A stretch of 59,148 nucleotides of DNA from assembly GCA_045635745.1 (NCBI GenBank), contig JAZTWG010000024.1, positions 1-59,148 of the forward strand. The letters are read 5' to 3'. Shown here one piece after another: positions 43,681-52,680 of this stretch (its first letter is position 1; each line of letters opens with the position of its first letter). The stretch comes from SIG78 sp045635745. GTDB taxonomy: Bacteria; Verrucomicrobiota; Lentisphaeria; Victivallales; Victivallaceae. Under the pieces are notes generated by a model that saw nothing but the letters and a program-made list of their open reading frames with translations, ran no database searches and was not told the origin of the DNA. The position numbers and the translations under genes were made by a program.

Positions 43681-45075
43681 ATGGAAACTGTTTACAATGC
43701 ACTCATGTACCTGACCGGCTGGCCGTTGGCGCTGGTGCTCATCCTCGGGGGACTCTATTTTACGGTGCGTACCGGCTTTGTGCAGCTGCGGCTGCTCAAA
43801 GAAGCGATCAAAGTCGTAAAAGAAAAACCCGCGGATTCCGGAAGCATATCATCGTTCGGAGCGTTGATGATCTCCACAGCCTCCCGCGTAGGCACCGGCA
43901 ATATCATCGGGGTTTCCACAGCTATCTGTATCGGTGGAGCCGGTGCGGTGTTCTGGATGTGGCTTACTGCGCTTATCGGCGGAGCTTCGGCTTTTGTGGA
44001 GTCCACACTGGCGCAGATCTACAAGCGGAAAAACCCCGACGGCACCAGCTACGGCGGTCCGGCATGCTACATCGAAAGTGCCTGCCGCAGCAAATTTCTG
44101 GCGATCATCTTTGCCCTGGCGCTGATTTTTACTTACGGCGTGGGCTACAATATGCTTGCTTCGTACAATCTCCAGAGTTCTTTTGCCAGTTTCAGCTTCT
44201 ACCAGCCTTACTGGTGCTGGATCTTCGGCGGAATCACTGCAGCGCTCTTTCTCTTTACCATCCTTGGCGGCAGCAAGCGGCTGATCAGAGTTACCGGCAT
44301 GCTGGTTCCGGTCATGGGAATAACATATGTGATTTTTGCGATGGTGGCGCTGGTGATAAATGTGGAAAATCTGCCGGCAATGATTGTGGAAATTTTCCGC
44401 AGTGCATTCGATTTTAAAGCGATTTTCGGCGGCTTTGCCGGTTCGGTGCTTATGATGGGACTCAAACGCGGCCTTTATTCCAACGAAGCGGGTATCGGTT
44501 CGGCACCCAACGCAGCGGCGGCAGCTTCGGTTTCCCACCCGGTCAAACAGGGATTGGTGCAGATGCTTTCGGTCTTTATTGATACAAATATACTTTGTAC
44601 TGCCACCGCTCTGATGTGCCTTTCCAGTGGAGTCAAATTCGATAAATCCGTTGCCGGTGCTCCTTATGTCCAACAGGCACTGGAAAACACTTTCGGTATC
44701 ACCGGACCGGTATTTATTGCGGCTGCAATGGTGCTTTTTGCCTTTACCACGCTGCTGGGCAACTTCTACTATGTGGAAGTTTGTTTTGCTTATATTTTCG
44801 GAAAAATGCCGGGTAAACTTACGCTCAATATCATCCGTATAATCGGCGGTGTGCTGATATTTTTCGGTGCGGCCATGCCCATGGATATAGCCTGGGGAAT
44901 TGCAGATATTGCCCAGTGCATACTTGCGTTTATCAATATACCGGTTTGTGCGGTCATCGGTTCGGTGGCGTATATTGCACTCAAAAACTACACCACGCAA
45001 GCCGGAAAGGGAATTGTTCCGGTGTACAAAGCAGCAGAAAACAAGGTAAAACAACCCACCGATTTCTGGAAATAA
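43681..45075 (+). CDS. alanine/glycine:cation symporter (AGCS family)
   Basis: A 464-residue inner-membrane transporter with about eleven helices. The family segments GALMISTASRVGTGNIIGVS and GLYSNEAGIGSAPNAAAAA are unmistakable, and DTNILCTATALMCL follows. It imports alanine or glycine, driven by sodium or protons. It stands alone between the esterase gene and a two-way terminator, with an AAAAGGAATG ribosome site. Confidence 0.95.
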   Translation: METVYNALMYLTGWPLALVLILGGLYFTVRTGFVQLRLLKEAIKVVKEKPADSGSISSFGALMISTASRVGTGNIIGVSTAICIGGAGAVFWMWLTALIGGASAFVESTLAQIYKRKNPDGTSYGGPACYIESACRSKFLAIIFALALIFTYGVGYNMLASYNLQSSFASFSFYQPYWCWIFGGITAALFLFTILGGSKRLIRVTGMLVPVMGITYVIFAMVALVINVENLPAMIVEIFRSAFDFKAIFGGFAGSVLMMGLKRGLYSNEAGIGSAPNAAAAASVSHPVKQGLVQMLSVFIDTNILCTATALMCLSSGVKFDKSVAGAPYVQQALENTFGITGPVFIAAAMVLFAFTTLLGNFYYVEVCFAYIFGKMPGKLTLNIIRIIGGVLIFFGAAMPMDIAWGIADIAQCILAFINIPVCAVIGSVAYIALKNYTTQAGKGIVPVYKAAENKVKQPTDFWK

Positions 45076-45090
45076 CCCATCCGGTATATA

Positions 45091-45132
45091 AAAAAAGCTG
45101 CGGCAGAAAATTATATCTGCCGCGGCTTTTTT
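45091..45132. terminator. two-way intrinsic terminator
   Basis: AAAAAAGCTGCGGCAGA (45091-45107) pairs with TCTGCCGCGGCTTTTTT (45116-45132) through an 8-nt loop. A and T runs flank both sides, so it can stop both the symporter transcript (plus) and the bcp transcript (minus). Confidence 0.85.
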
Positions 45133-45179
45133 ATTGCTTACAACTTATCTCCATTTTTCCAGCGAGGCCGATACGTGTT

Positions 45180-45635
45180 TTACGGCATTTGAGCTAAAAT
45201 ATCTCCGGCGTTGGTATCGGGCTTTACTTTGGGCATGATCTTTTCGATCATACCGTTTTCATCGATAATGAACGTGGTACGCACCACCCCCATGGAAACT
45301 TTACCGTAGAGAGTTTTTTTCTGCCACACCCCGTATGCCTGAATAGCCTCAAGTTCCGGATCGGCCAACAGAATAAATGGCAGATTATATTTATCGGCAA
45401 ACTTGCGGTGACTGGCAACGGAATCCTTGCTTATACCGATAACGGCAATATTGCGTTTGGCAAATTCACTGTAACTTCCGGCAAAGGCACATGCCTGCCG
45501 GGTACAGCCGGGAGTGTTGTCTTTGGGATAAAAATAGAGTACCACTTTCCGGCCGCGGAAATCTTTCAGCGACACACTTTTACCATCGGCATCGCACAGT
45601 GTGAAATCCGGTGCGGCTTCAGCAATTTTCAACAT
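45180..45635 (-). CDS. bcp: thiol peroxidase, Bcp/PrxQ-type peroxiredoxin
   Basis: A 151-residue peroxiredoxin that reduces peroxides with thioredoxin. YPKDNTPGCTRQACAF holds the peroxidatic cysteine (TPGCT) and, five residues on, the resolving cysteine of the atypical 2-Cys PrxQ class; GISKDSVASHRKFADK and TTFIIDENG are typical. Cytosolic. It lies 10 nt downstream of the phosphodiesterase-like gene and may share its transcript. Confidence 0.95.
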   Translation of the reverse strand: MLKIAEAAPDFTLCDADGKSVSLKDFRGRKVVLYFYPKDNTPGCTRQACAFAGSYSEFAKRNIAVIGISKDSVASHRKFADKYNLPFILLADPELEAIQAYGVWQKKTLYGKVSMGVVRTTFIIDENGMIEKIMPKVKPDTNAGDILAQMP

Positions 45636-45645
45636 TTATAGAACC

Positions 45646-46500
45646 TCATTTATCAGCTTTTTCACGCAAACGGTAATAATGACTTACGAGCATATCTTCA
45701 GGAATATCAAAGCCGTGGGTACCGCGGTTTTCCTCCACCAGATGTCCGCCGTGATCCGGCACAAAAACCAGCATACGGTTTTGATCGCGGTAATATTGAT
45801 CCATGGCAGCGGCAAGTTGTTCGAAGCGATCAGCGGCAAGATATGCCTGTTCAGTACATTCTTTGGAGAAACAGCCGGTCTTGTGCTGCAGAGCATCGTA
45901 GCCGGTCATGTAGACCACAATCAGATCGTAAGTATTTTTGGCAATCAGCTCCAGGGCGCAATCCATACTCTGCTGATCGGTGCGGAACGAGTAATAATCC
46001 ACATTGCGCTTGCGGAAAATCATATCTATACTGCAGATATTCACCGATACGATCGCCACATTTTTTCCGGCTTTGGGCATTACATCAAAGAGCGTTTCCA
46101 CTTCCAGTACCGGCTTTTCGTATTTCTGAATACCGTGCACACACGGCGCAGCTCCCGAAAAGATCGTACCATAACAAACCGGCGTAACACTGGGCATTAC
46201 AGCAACCGAGGGAATGCGGAAAGGCGCAACCTTTTCGATACGCTCAAAGACCTCCGGAAAATGTTCGCGCTGATGTTCGCCCATGGCATCGCAACAAAAA
46301 AGCACAACTTTATCCATAGCCTTTTCGCCCATGGTGCGAGCCACCTGATCCACTACCGGAGCCACCGCAACCGCGCCGCAGGCGGCGGGTTCTTCAATGC
46401 CGAAAACTTCGCAAACCGTGGGGGTAAGGTCGCCAATGGAATAATTACGGTCATACTTTTTGCGGAATTCATTCAATGCTGCAGCGGATTTTTCTTTCAT
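45646..46500 (-). CDS. alkaline-phosphatase-superfamily hydrolase (type I phosphodiesterase-like)
   Basis: A 284-residue protein of the alkaline phosphatase/nucleotide pyrophosphatase superfamily. VVLFCCDAMGE has the first metal-binding aspartate, SVTPVCYGTIFSGAAPCVHG the threonine nucleophile region, and FVPDHGGHLVEENRGTHGF the later metal ligands. No signal peptide. It is shorter than most members, with few cap insertions. A phosphodiesterase, phosphatase or phosphonate-type substrate is possible. It lies upstream of bcp and stands apart from the SGNH gene by a terminator. Confidence 0.82.
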   Translation of the reverse strand: MKEKSAAALNEFRKKYDRNYSIGDLTPTVCEVFGIEEPAACGAVAVAPVVDQVARTMGEKAMDKVVLFCCDAMGEHQREHFPEVFERIEKVAPFRIPSVAVMPSVTPVCYGTIFSGAAPCVHGIQKYEKPVLEVETLFDVMPKAGKNVAIVSVNICSIDMIFRKRNVDYYSFRTDQQSMDCALELIAKNTYDLIVVYMTGYDALQHKTGCFSKECTEQAYLAADRFEQLAAAMDQYYRDQNRMLVFVPDHGGHLVEENRGTHGFDIPEDMLVSHYYRLREKADK

Positions 46501-46582
46501 AATACACCTGATTTTTTACAATAATATTGAAGTTTTCAAGCTTAAAATACACTCAAAAAGAGTTTATGCAAATTTTTATGAC

Positions 46583-46626
46583 AAAAAAGCAGTCTGCTGC
46601 TCAAAGTTATACTTGAGCAACAGACT
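46583..46626 (-). terminator. terminator of the second glycan operon
   Basis: On the minus strand a 14-bp stem with one mismatch (46613-46626 with 46591-46604) is followed by a T run at 46583-46588. It lies 25 nt past the SGNH stop codon. Confidence 0.85.
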
Positions 46627-46650
46627 TGTATTTATTCAATCAACGGCGGA

Positions 46651-47886
46651 TTATTTATTCAGCAATTTCAAAAGCTGTGCCGGATAAGTATCGCCCAGCA
46701 CACTGCCCTGCCCCTGCATATGCGCGCCGTAGGTTATACTGTCACCGGTACAAATTATACCATTGACGGGGTAATTGTGTTTTTTGATGATCTCATAAAG
46801 TCCCTGAGCCAGCAGCCGGTAGCCGGCTTCATTGGGATGAATTCCATCATTGCCGCTGCTGTTGGCGGGTACCCGCATCAGCGAATTTTTGCCCGCCAGA
46901 TCGCCGGTAAAATACTTGTGGTAATCCAGAACAGGAAAATCGAACTCTTTGCCGAAAGCTTTGATATATTCATTCATTTTTATGATCCGGTTGTTGAGCT
47001 GGGCTTTTTCTTCCGGCGTGGCTTTGATGTGTTTATTGGCTACATCTTCCACACAGGGCGGAAGCGTTATCAAGATAACTTTGCATTTCTGCTGCTGAAG
47101 TTTTTCGCAAATCTTACGATAGTGAGCGGCAAACTGTTCGGGAGTCTGCCACTTCTTTTTATAGACCACATCATTAGTGCCGATAAGCAGTATCAGCAAG
47201 TTGGGGGTGTAATCAAATATCACCGGCAGCTGGGTCAACAGTTCTTTGCTGCTGAATCCGGAACGCCCGAAGTTCATAACCGCAAAATTATTGAGTTTCT
47301 GCTCCAGCGCATCTCCCGGAACAAAAACGATACTTTCTGCTGTCGGATTGAGCGTATCGGCGATGGTTGATCGCTCGTATTTGAATGGTTTCTGCACCTT
47401 TATCCGGATCAAAGCCAGACGCACTGGTTCCGGTTTAGCGCTGTCCGGGGCCAGTCTTGCCCACGGTATCGCCGCAAAAATGCGATATCCTTTGCCGGGG
47501 ATTATCAGCGAAGCTGTCCGGATATTTCCGCGACTGACCACCTGATATTTTTCGGTAGTATAAACCTGATTCGCCGCATCGATCCACAACTGCAGAAAGC
47601 CGTGTTTTTTGCGGTTCACTCTTATTTCCACGCCGTCATTGTAATTGGCAAAACCCCTGCCCTCGCCGGCATAAATTTTGCCGCTCTGGGCGATTTCACT
47701 TATCACATAAAGATTTTCCGCATCATAAGATGCGTAATATTTCACGCTGTTATCGGGACTTGTTACTGTGGCCCATTTTGCTGTATCAAGCGTATTCACA
47801 TGGGGTTTGAGAGCAATTTGCGGCATATTCTGCGCTCCCAGCAAACCGCACGCGAGAGCTGCAAGCAAAAACAAATATATCTTCAT
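46651..47886 (-). CDS. secreted CBM9-like + circularly permuted SGNH hydrolase
   Basis: A 411-residue exported protein: signal peptide (1-18), CBM9/DOMON-like domain (about 22-190; SYDAENLYVISEI, NDGVEIRVNRKK) and an SGNH hydrolase domain. The motifs come in a permuted order: block II NFGRSG (205-210), block III GTND (236-239), block V DGIHPNEAGY (347-356), and block I with the nucleophile serine, GDSITYG (381-387), at the very C terminus. In ordinary members block I comes first, and the C-terminal YPAQLLKLL would run into AVMNFGRSG, so the ends look moved. An esterase acting on acetylated glycans is likely. Last gene of the second glycan operon, after an internal terminator. Confidence 0.85.
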   Translation of the reverse strand: MKIYLFLLAALACGLLGAQNMPQIALKPHVNTLDTAKWATVTSPDNSVKYYASYDAENLYVISEIAQSGKIYAGEGRGFANYNDGVEIRVNRKKHGFLQLWIDAANQVYTTEKYQVVSRGNIRTASLIIPGKGYRIFAAIPWARLAPDSAKPEPVRLALIRIKVQKPFKYERSTIADTLNPTAESIVFVPGDALEQKLNNFAVMNFGRSGFSSKELLTQLPVIFDYTPNLLILLIGTNDVVYKKKWQTPEQFAAHYRKICEKLQQQKCKVILITLPPCVEDVANKHIKATPEEKAQLNNRIIKMNEYIKAFGKEFDFPVLDYHKYFTGDLAGKNSLMRVPANSSGNDGIHPNEAGYRLLAQGLYEIIKKHNYPVNGIICTGDSITYGAHMQGQGSVLGDTYPAQLLKLLNK

Positions 47887-47900
47887 ATTAAAAGCCTTAT

Positions 47901-47933
47901 AAAAAAACCGCGCCTTTTATTTCATCGGCGCGG
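47901..47933 (-). terminator. internal intrinsic terminator in the second glycan operon
   Basis: CCGCGCC (47927-47933 as read on the minus strand) pairs with GGCGCGG (47908-47914), followed by seven T at 47901-47907. It ends the 265-residue protein gene and lies just upstream of the SGNH gene, so it probably reduces SGNH expression relative to the upstream genes. Confidence 0.8.
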
Positions 47934-47945
47934 CAACAATATTCT

Positions 47946-48743
47946 TTACTCAACAGTCAGCTTGATATTGCGCAGCTGAACTTTGGCATTGCGGTCTCCG
48001 GTAACTACCAGAAAACGAATTTTGCCATATCTCGTTCCCGCCCACCACTGATTGTTTTTGGGCAGACTGCCGGGGAGCTGTTCGCCGCTGATGGTCACCG
48101 AGAGAGTTTCCCATTCGGTACCGGGAGCTTTTTCGCTGCATGCTGAATACATACCGGGGCCTTCGCTGTGAAAGTGAATGGCAGTACCGGCTTTAATATC
48201 TTTGCTCAAAGGCTCTTTCAGCATTACTTCCATGGAGCCGTCAGCAGCCTGTTCACCGCATCCGGCATTGCATATAACGCTCATATCCAGATTCTTGCAG
48301 TCCTTTTTATCGCTGAAAGCCGCACACCATGTCCGGGCCCCCTTTTTCCAGCGCTTGGGTTCATTTATGCGTATGGATTTGCTGCCGGCGGCGGCATCGG
48401 CGGTCAAAACAGTTTCGCTGTTGCGTTCGCACCGGGCATGGTGGGGCATGATACGCACCATATCTTCATTGAGCGGCCAGAACCCGGCATAGAAAAGGAC
48501 ATTCTGACTTTCAGGCGTTTTACGCACTTCAAAACTCAAAGTGTATTTTTTAACCGGATCGACCTTGAAGCTTTTGGCATTACTCAAATCTCTGGAGCCG
48601 GGAATTTCCCACACGCCATCGGCTTTGGGTCTGACAAAAGAGCCTTTTGCCCAATCTTTATACGCTTTGATTTCAATGGTTTCTGCGGCGCTGACGGCAG
48701 CGGCTCCCAGCATCAGAGCAGCAAACAACATACTTTTTTTCAT
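47946..48743 (-). CDS. secreted protein of unknown function, probably glycan-binding
   Basis: A 265-residue protein with a clear signal peptide (MKKSMLFAALMLGAAAVSA) and a beta-rich remainder with the style of galactose-binding-like domains (YTLSFEVRKT near residue 65, WETLSVTISGEQ near residue 210, IRFLVVTGD and AKVQLRNIKLTVE at the end). Four or more cysteines (HHARCERN, WCAAFSDKKDC, CNAGCG) may form disulphides outside the cell. ATG 48743 with AAAGGATTTTTT is preferred over an upstream ATG. No catalytic motif seen. Same operon as the 1293-residue protein, 25 nt downstream of it. Confidence 0.75.
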   Translation of the reverse strand: MKKSMLFAALMLGAAAVSAAETIEIKAYKDWAKGSFVRPKADGVWEIPGSRDLSNAKSFKVDPVKKYTLSFEVRKTPESQNVLFYAGFWPLNEDMVRIMPHHARCERNSETVLTADAAAGSKSIRINEPKRWKKGARTWCAAFSDKKDCKNLDMSVICNAGCGEQAADGSMEVMLKEPLSKDIKAGTAIHFHSEGPGMYSACSEKAPGTEWETLSVTISGEQLPGSLPKNNQWWAGTRYGKIRFLVVTGDRNAKVQLRNIKLTVE

Positions 48744-48768
48744 AAAAAATCCTTTCGGTTGAAATTTG

Positions 48769-51700
48769 TCAATTACCATTAAAGTGCAATACGATCGAGC
48801 CGTAATTATGCTTTTCAGCAAATCCTTTGTTCACAGGAGCCCAGACGGAGTATTCCACCGAATTGCTGAATCGTGCCCGGCAGATATTGCCTTTTACGAT
48901 CACCGGAGTACGCTGCATATCGAAGCGCAGCAGATCTATGGGGATGGCTATAAAAATATTGGTTCCCATATTCGGCTCATATTTGGCGTGGCTTATCACA
49001 CCTTCAAGCTCGCTGATCTGACCGTTGATGAAAATTGCATTCTGTCCTTTGGTATCGGCCAAAACCTGAAAAAGTTTGCCATCGGGGCGATCCAGCAGAA
49101 ATTCTATACGCTCATTGCGGTAGACTTCGGCAAATTTAGCGATACCGGGACGGGATTCCCACGCTTTCACGCCCAGATAAATATATTCAAAGTCGTGCGC
49201 CATAAAAGCTTCGGTGCGGCTGCGAAGAACTACATTGGGATCATTCCCCATCGGCTGCAGCGGCTCAAGCCGGGTCCATTTCTGCCATTCTGCGGGATCG
49301 ATCTTTTTCAGCGATGCGGGTTTGCGCTTGAGCACGGTACTGACCAGATCTTTAGGCTTTACTCGCACTCCGGCAGCAGTAGGCAATACCGGATGAATAA
49401 AGTCTTTGGCACTCTTATCGTTGAACTTGAGCATTTCCATAGTCAGCTTGCGGCCGGGGAAGATTCTCGCAGTACCTACTGTGATGTATGCTGTACCGTT
49501 CCAGTTTTCGGGAGCCAGGCGTTCCAGATCCAGCGAAAACTCCTTAACTGTATCCGTATTGATAAAATCGCCCAGTTCCAGATTCATATCGACCTTACTT
49601 TTGCTCTTGCCCCACGCAGGTTCAATGCGGCTGTAAGCAGCATTGTACAACCCCATACTCAAAGCCACCCGCTTGACATACTTGCCGTTGACCTGAAAAT
49701 CAATGATCATACCGGTAAAGTTGGTATCAGGGCTGCCGGCATTTTTATGAGTATGTGTAAGACGCATGGACTTGCTGTTTTTGAAGTCGCTGCGGAACCG
49801 GAACTTGATCTGGCGCGCATTTTTCAGTTCCAGACCTGCCCACGAATTGTGATACAAGTTGGTGCTGTCGCGACGGCTGGTGCCGGAAGTGATCGACAGT
49901 TTTTCCGGATCGGCAATGGCGATCGCAGGTGAAATCCCCTGCTGCATACCGGTCACATCTTCAAATCTGCCAATGCATTCGGCTTTTTCGCTTACCGTTA
50001 CATCGCCATGTTTGATATTTACTTTGCTGATTTTCAGCTGTTCCGGCTGGAAGAGGAAAAAGAGCGGTTTTACGTTTGTACCTTTGCCGCCGAAAACTTT
50101 CAGCTCCAGCGCCTTGCTGCTGCCGGGATAACGGACTTTGTAAATACCGCTTTTGCGCTGCACAGGCAGTCTGACGGGAGTTTTGCCGGTGTAAATATTT
50201 ATATTGTTGCGCTCAATGGTAATGATTTCATTGCCATCTGTTACAATGTCATTGATCTGGACTCTGGCAGCCGGAGCAGTTTTCACTGCTTGGGCTTTGG
50301 GTACATTTTTCCAGGTAAGCGTATGCTTGCCTGCCGGAACTTTTACCACCAAACCGGCAGTACGGCAGACATCCACGACCCGGGTATCTGCGGTTTGACC
50401 ATTCAATTTCACATCAGCAAAATCATTGTTTCTGCTGATGAGCAATATTTCGCCATCCTGCTTGAAATCGACCTTGCCACCTTTGATTGATCCCTGACGG
50501 CAGGTGGTGTAAAAGCTGTTCTGCACCAGATTATTCATACTGTAAATAGCTGCCGGAGCTTTGGTGAAAAGATAAGTTGTCATCTTATCTTTGGCAAGCT
50601 TACTGGAGAGATTTTTAAATACTCCCGCCGCTTTCCCCGAATAAACCAGCTGGGTTCTGGACATGGCAGCGCCATCGTGCCAGCCATGATCGCGGTAATT
50701 TTTCTTGAGCTCTTTATCGCTCAAAAGCAGCATATCTTTTTTCTGATCATAAACATAGTCAGTTTTCCAGATATTTATGTCGTCAGATTTATCAAAACCC
50801 AGTGTTTCGAGATTGACCGAAACGGGTATATTGACCGGATTTTTACCGCGGTTGATAAAACTCAACATAATGTCCTGCGATTTTTCGCGCTGAACGGCAT
50901 GCGACTCGATATCGAGTTTATCATCCAGTTTCCAGTCGGGCAGATACTTTACATTGAATGGATAGGTATTGCCGGTCTGATAAACCGCCCGCATTACCGG
51001 TATTTCCGAACGCACCGAAGGTACCGGCACCCAGCCCAGAGCCAGAACGCGGTTGATATAATCTGTACTGCGGCTCCAGTAAAGCGGAATCATACGCATA
51101 TCAGGTATGCAGCGGTTGACCAGACCAAGGCCCCAGGCAATACCCACAAAATTGCGCCAGAGTTCCGGACGCATATCGTGGGGGCTTTCCATATAATTTA
51201 TATCAGCATAGGGTTGTCCGCTGCCGTTGTAGAAAGTGGCGATATCCTCTGCGGAAGTGCGTTTTTTCAGCTCCCGCCAGAACCATACACTGTGATCGTC
51301 GCGGGTGATCTGATCGCGCTGCCAGTCGATAGTGTTGGTCATTTGCGCTTCATCAAGATAGATAACCTTGCCGCCGTAGTCGTGGACATACCCCATAAGA
51401 CTTTCAACTAAAAATTCGCGCAAACCCCTATAATTGAACATAGTCTGCCAGTTATTCGCCAAACCGGGGAACAAGGAATCTTCGTTTCCGGCGCGGTCAT
51501 ACTTGCGGAACCACTCGGGGTGTTCTTTGTATATATCGGTATTGAATGTAGTTGATACAACTATACCGTAAGATACCGGATACGATCTGCCGGGAGCTGC
51601 TGCCTTGTATTTATCGATGAATTCTTTGAATTCTTCAAAGGTAACAGTACCGCCATTGAAGCCGGTATAGCCGTTTTTGCTGCGGTAGTCAGCCCAGTCA

Positions 51701-52650
51701 GCCAGCGGCGTACCCAGCGGCATGAGCAAACCTTCGTCGATCATATCATTGACATAGCGGGTATAATCGACTATGCTCATAGGTGTAACGCAAAAGATGT
51801 CCTTGATCCATGCCGGACTTGCCGGAACGCTTTTGAATTCGGCGGCGATTTCTTTATCTTTCATAAAAACGCCGTCGAAAAATGTGAACATATCGCCGTC
51901 AAAAGCGTTGAAGCAATCTGTAACGCTGATTTTGCCGCCATTGGGCAGAACATCCAGCGTCCCCAGCCCCATACGGTAGCCTTTGGGAGTATAATACAGC
52001 CGATCGGCATATTCACGGTAATGACCGATCGTACTGTGCCACCAGGGCAGAACAACCGTATCGTTGATCTTTACACGATAATGCGAAAAGTTGCCGCGTT
52101 TTTCATCCGGATTTATCAATATCATGCCTTTGGAGCTCTGGCGGTACTCATTGACCGGGCGCTCAACATCGACATGCGGCAGCGGTTTGTAAGGACCTAT
52201 ATAACCGGCGCCAAGATGCCAGAGATTCTTTTTGAAGGATTTTTCCAGCTCGATATCCGTCATGGGCAACACATAACGCTTGTTCTTACCATTGTTGGCA
52301 AAAGTCAGAGTACGGCGCAAACCATTATTTTCCACCCAATAGGTTTTGGTTATGATCATATCCGGCAGTTTGCTGTTGGTACAGTTAAAAGTTACCCGGT
52401 TGCCTTTTCTGACAACAGGAGTGCTTTTATCCTGATTTTCAAAAGCGGCAACATCGCCGGCTTTGCTCATGACAATATAGCGATTTTGAGTTTTTTCAAC
52501 AACCGTACGATTTTTGCGGTCAACAATCTTTTTGATTGCGCCGGAGGTTTCATCGAGCGTAAAACAGCCGGTATCTGACTTCAAAACAATATCAGATAAA
52601 AGCACCGCCGGCATTGCCGCAGCAATCAGCAAAAACAAACTTTTACACAT
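48769..52650 (-). CDS. giant secreted glycosidase-like protein with C-terminal CBM9-like domain
   Basis: A 1293-residue exported protein with a signal peptide (about 1-18, MCKSLFLLIAAAMPAVLLSD). The N-terminal 260 residues are beta-rich, like the supersandwich before many glycosidase barrels. A TIM-barrel-like region follows (about 265-560; GGKVIYLDEAQMTN may hold the catalytic acids), then beta domains (about 560-1090) and a CBM9/DOMON-like domain (about 1100-1290; FEYIYLGVKAWE, NERIEFLLDRPDG). No GH family is claimed. ATG 52650 was chosen over a TTG at 52659 because of GAGAG placement and signal-peptide fit. It resembles the 28665 protein in general plan, but the domain order differs. Confidence 0.72.
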   Translation of the reverse strand: MCKSLFLLIAAAMPAVLLSDIVLKSDTGCFTLDETSGAIKKIVDRKNRTVVEKTQNRYIVMSKAGDVAAFENQDKSTPVVRKGNRVTFNCTNSKLPDMIITKTYWVENNGLRRTLTFANNGKNKRYVLPMTDIELEKSFKKNLWHLGAGYIGPYKPLPHVDVERPVNEYRQSSKGMILINPDEKRGNFSHYRVKINDTVVLPWWHSTIGHYREYADRLYYTPKGYRMGLGTLDVLPNGGKISVTDCFNAFDGDMFTFFDGVFMKDKEIAAEFKSVPASPAWIKDIFCVTPMSIVDYTRYVNDMIDEGLLMPLGTPLADWADYRSKNGYTGFNGGTVTFEEFKEFIDKYKAAAPGRSYPVSYGIVVSTTFNTDIYKEHPEWFRKYDRAGNEDSLFPGLANNWQTMFNYRGLREFLVESLMGYVHDYGGKVIYLDEAQMTNTIDWQRDQITRDDHSVWFWRELKKRTSAEDIATFYNGSGQPYADINYMESPHDMRPELWRNFVGIAWGLGLVNRCIPDMRMIPLYWSRSTDYINRVLALGWVPVPSVRSEIPVMRAVYQTGNTYPFNVKYLPDWKLDDKLDIESHAVQREKSQDIMLSFINRGKNPVNIPVSVNLETLGFDKSDDINIWKTDYVYDQKKDMLLLSDKELKKNYRDHGWHDGAAMSRTQLVYSGKAAGVFKNLSSKLAKDKMTTYLFTKAPAAIYSMNNLVQNSFYTTCRQGSIKGGKVDFKQDGEILLISRNNDFADVKLNGQTADTRVVDVCRTAGLVVKVPAGKHTLTWKNVPKAQAVKTAPAARVQINDIVTDGNEIITIERNNINIYTGKTPVRLPVQRKSGIYKVRYPGSSKALELKVFGGKGTNVKPLFFLFQPEQLKISKVNIKHGDVTVSEKAECIGRFEDVTGMQQGISPAIAIADPEKLSITSGTSRRDSTNLYHNSWAGLELKNARQIKFRFRSDFKNSKSMRLTHTHKNAGSPDTNFTGMIIDFQVNGKYVKRVALSMGLYNAAYSRIEPAWGKSKSKVDMNLELGDFINTDTVKEFSLDLERLAPENWNGTAYITVGTARIFPGRKLTMEMLKFNDKSAKDFIHPVLPTAAGVRVKPKDLVSTVLKRKPASLKKIDPAEWQKWTRLEPLQPMGNDPNVVLRSRTEAFMAHDFEYIYLGVKAWESRPGIAKFAEVYRNERIEFLLDRPDGKLFQVLADTKGQNAIFINGQISELEGVISHAKYEPNMGTNIFIAIPIDLLRFDMQRTPVIVKGNICRARFSNSVEYSVWAPVNKGFAEKHNYGSIVLHFNGN

Positions 52651-52680
52651 AATCTGCAATCTCTCTTTTTCCTGTATCGA

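Noticed and set aside
48766..49932. Long plus-strand open frame (388 codons) opposite the 1293-residue protein
   Set aside because: It is antisense to a gene with signal peptide, domains and ribosome site; its translation has no family features. Similar long antisense frames at 43849-45054, 31050-32084, 22558-23385, 45601-46524 and 56604-57533 were rejected for the same reason.
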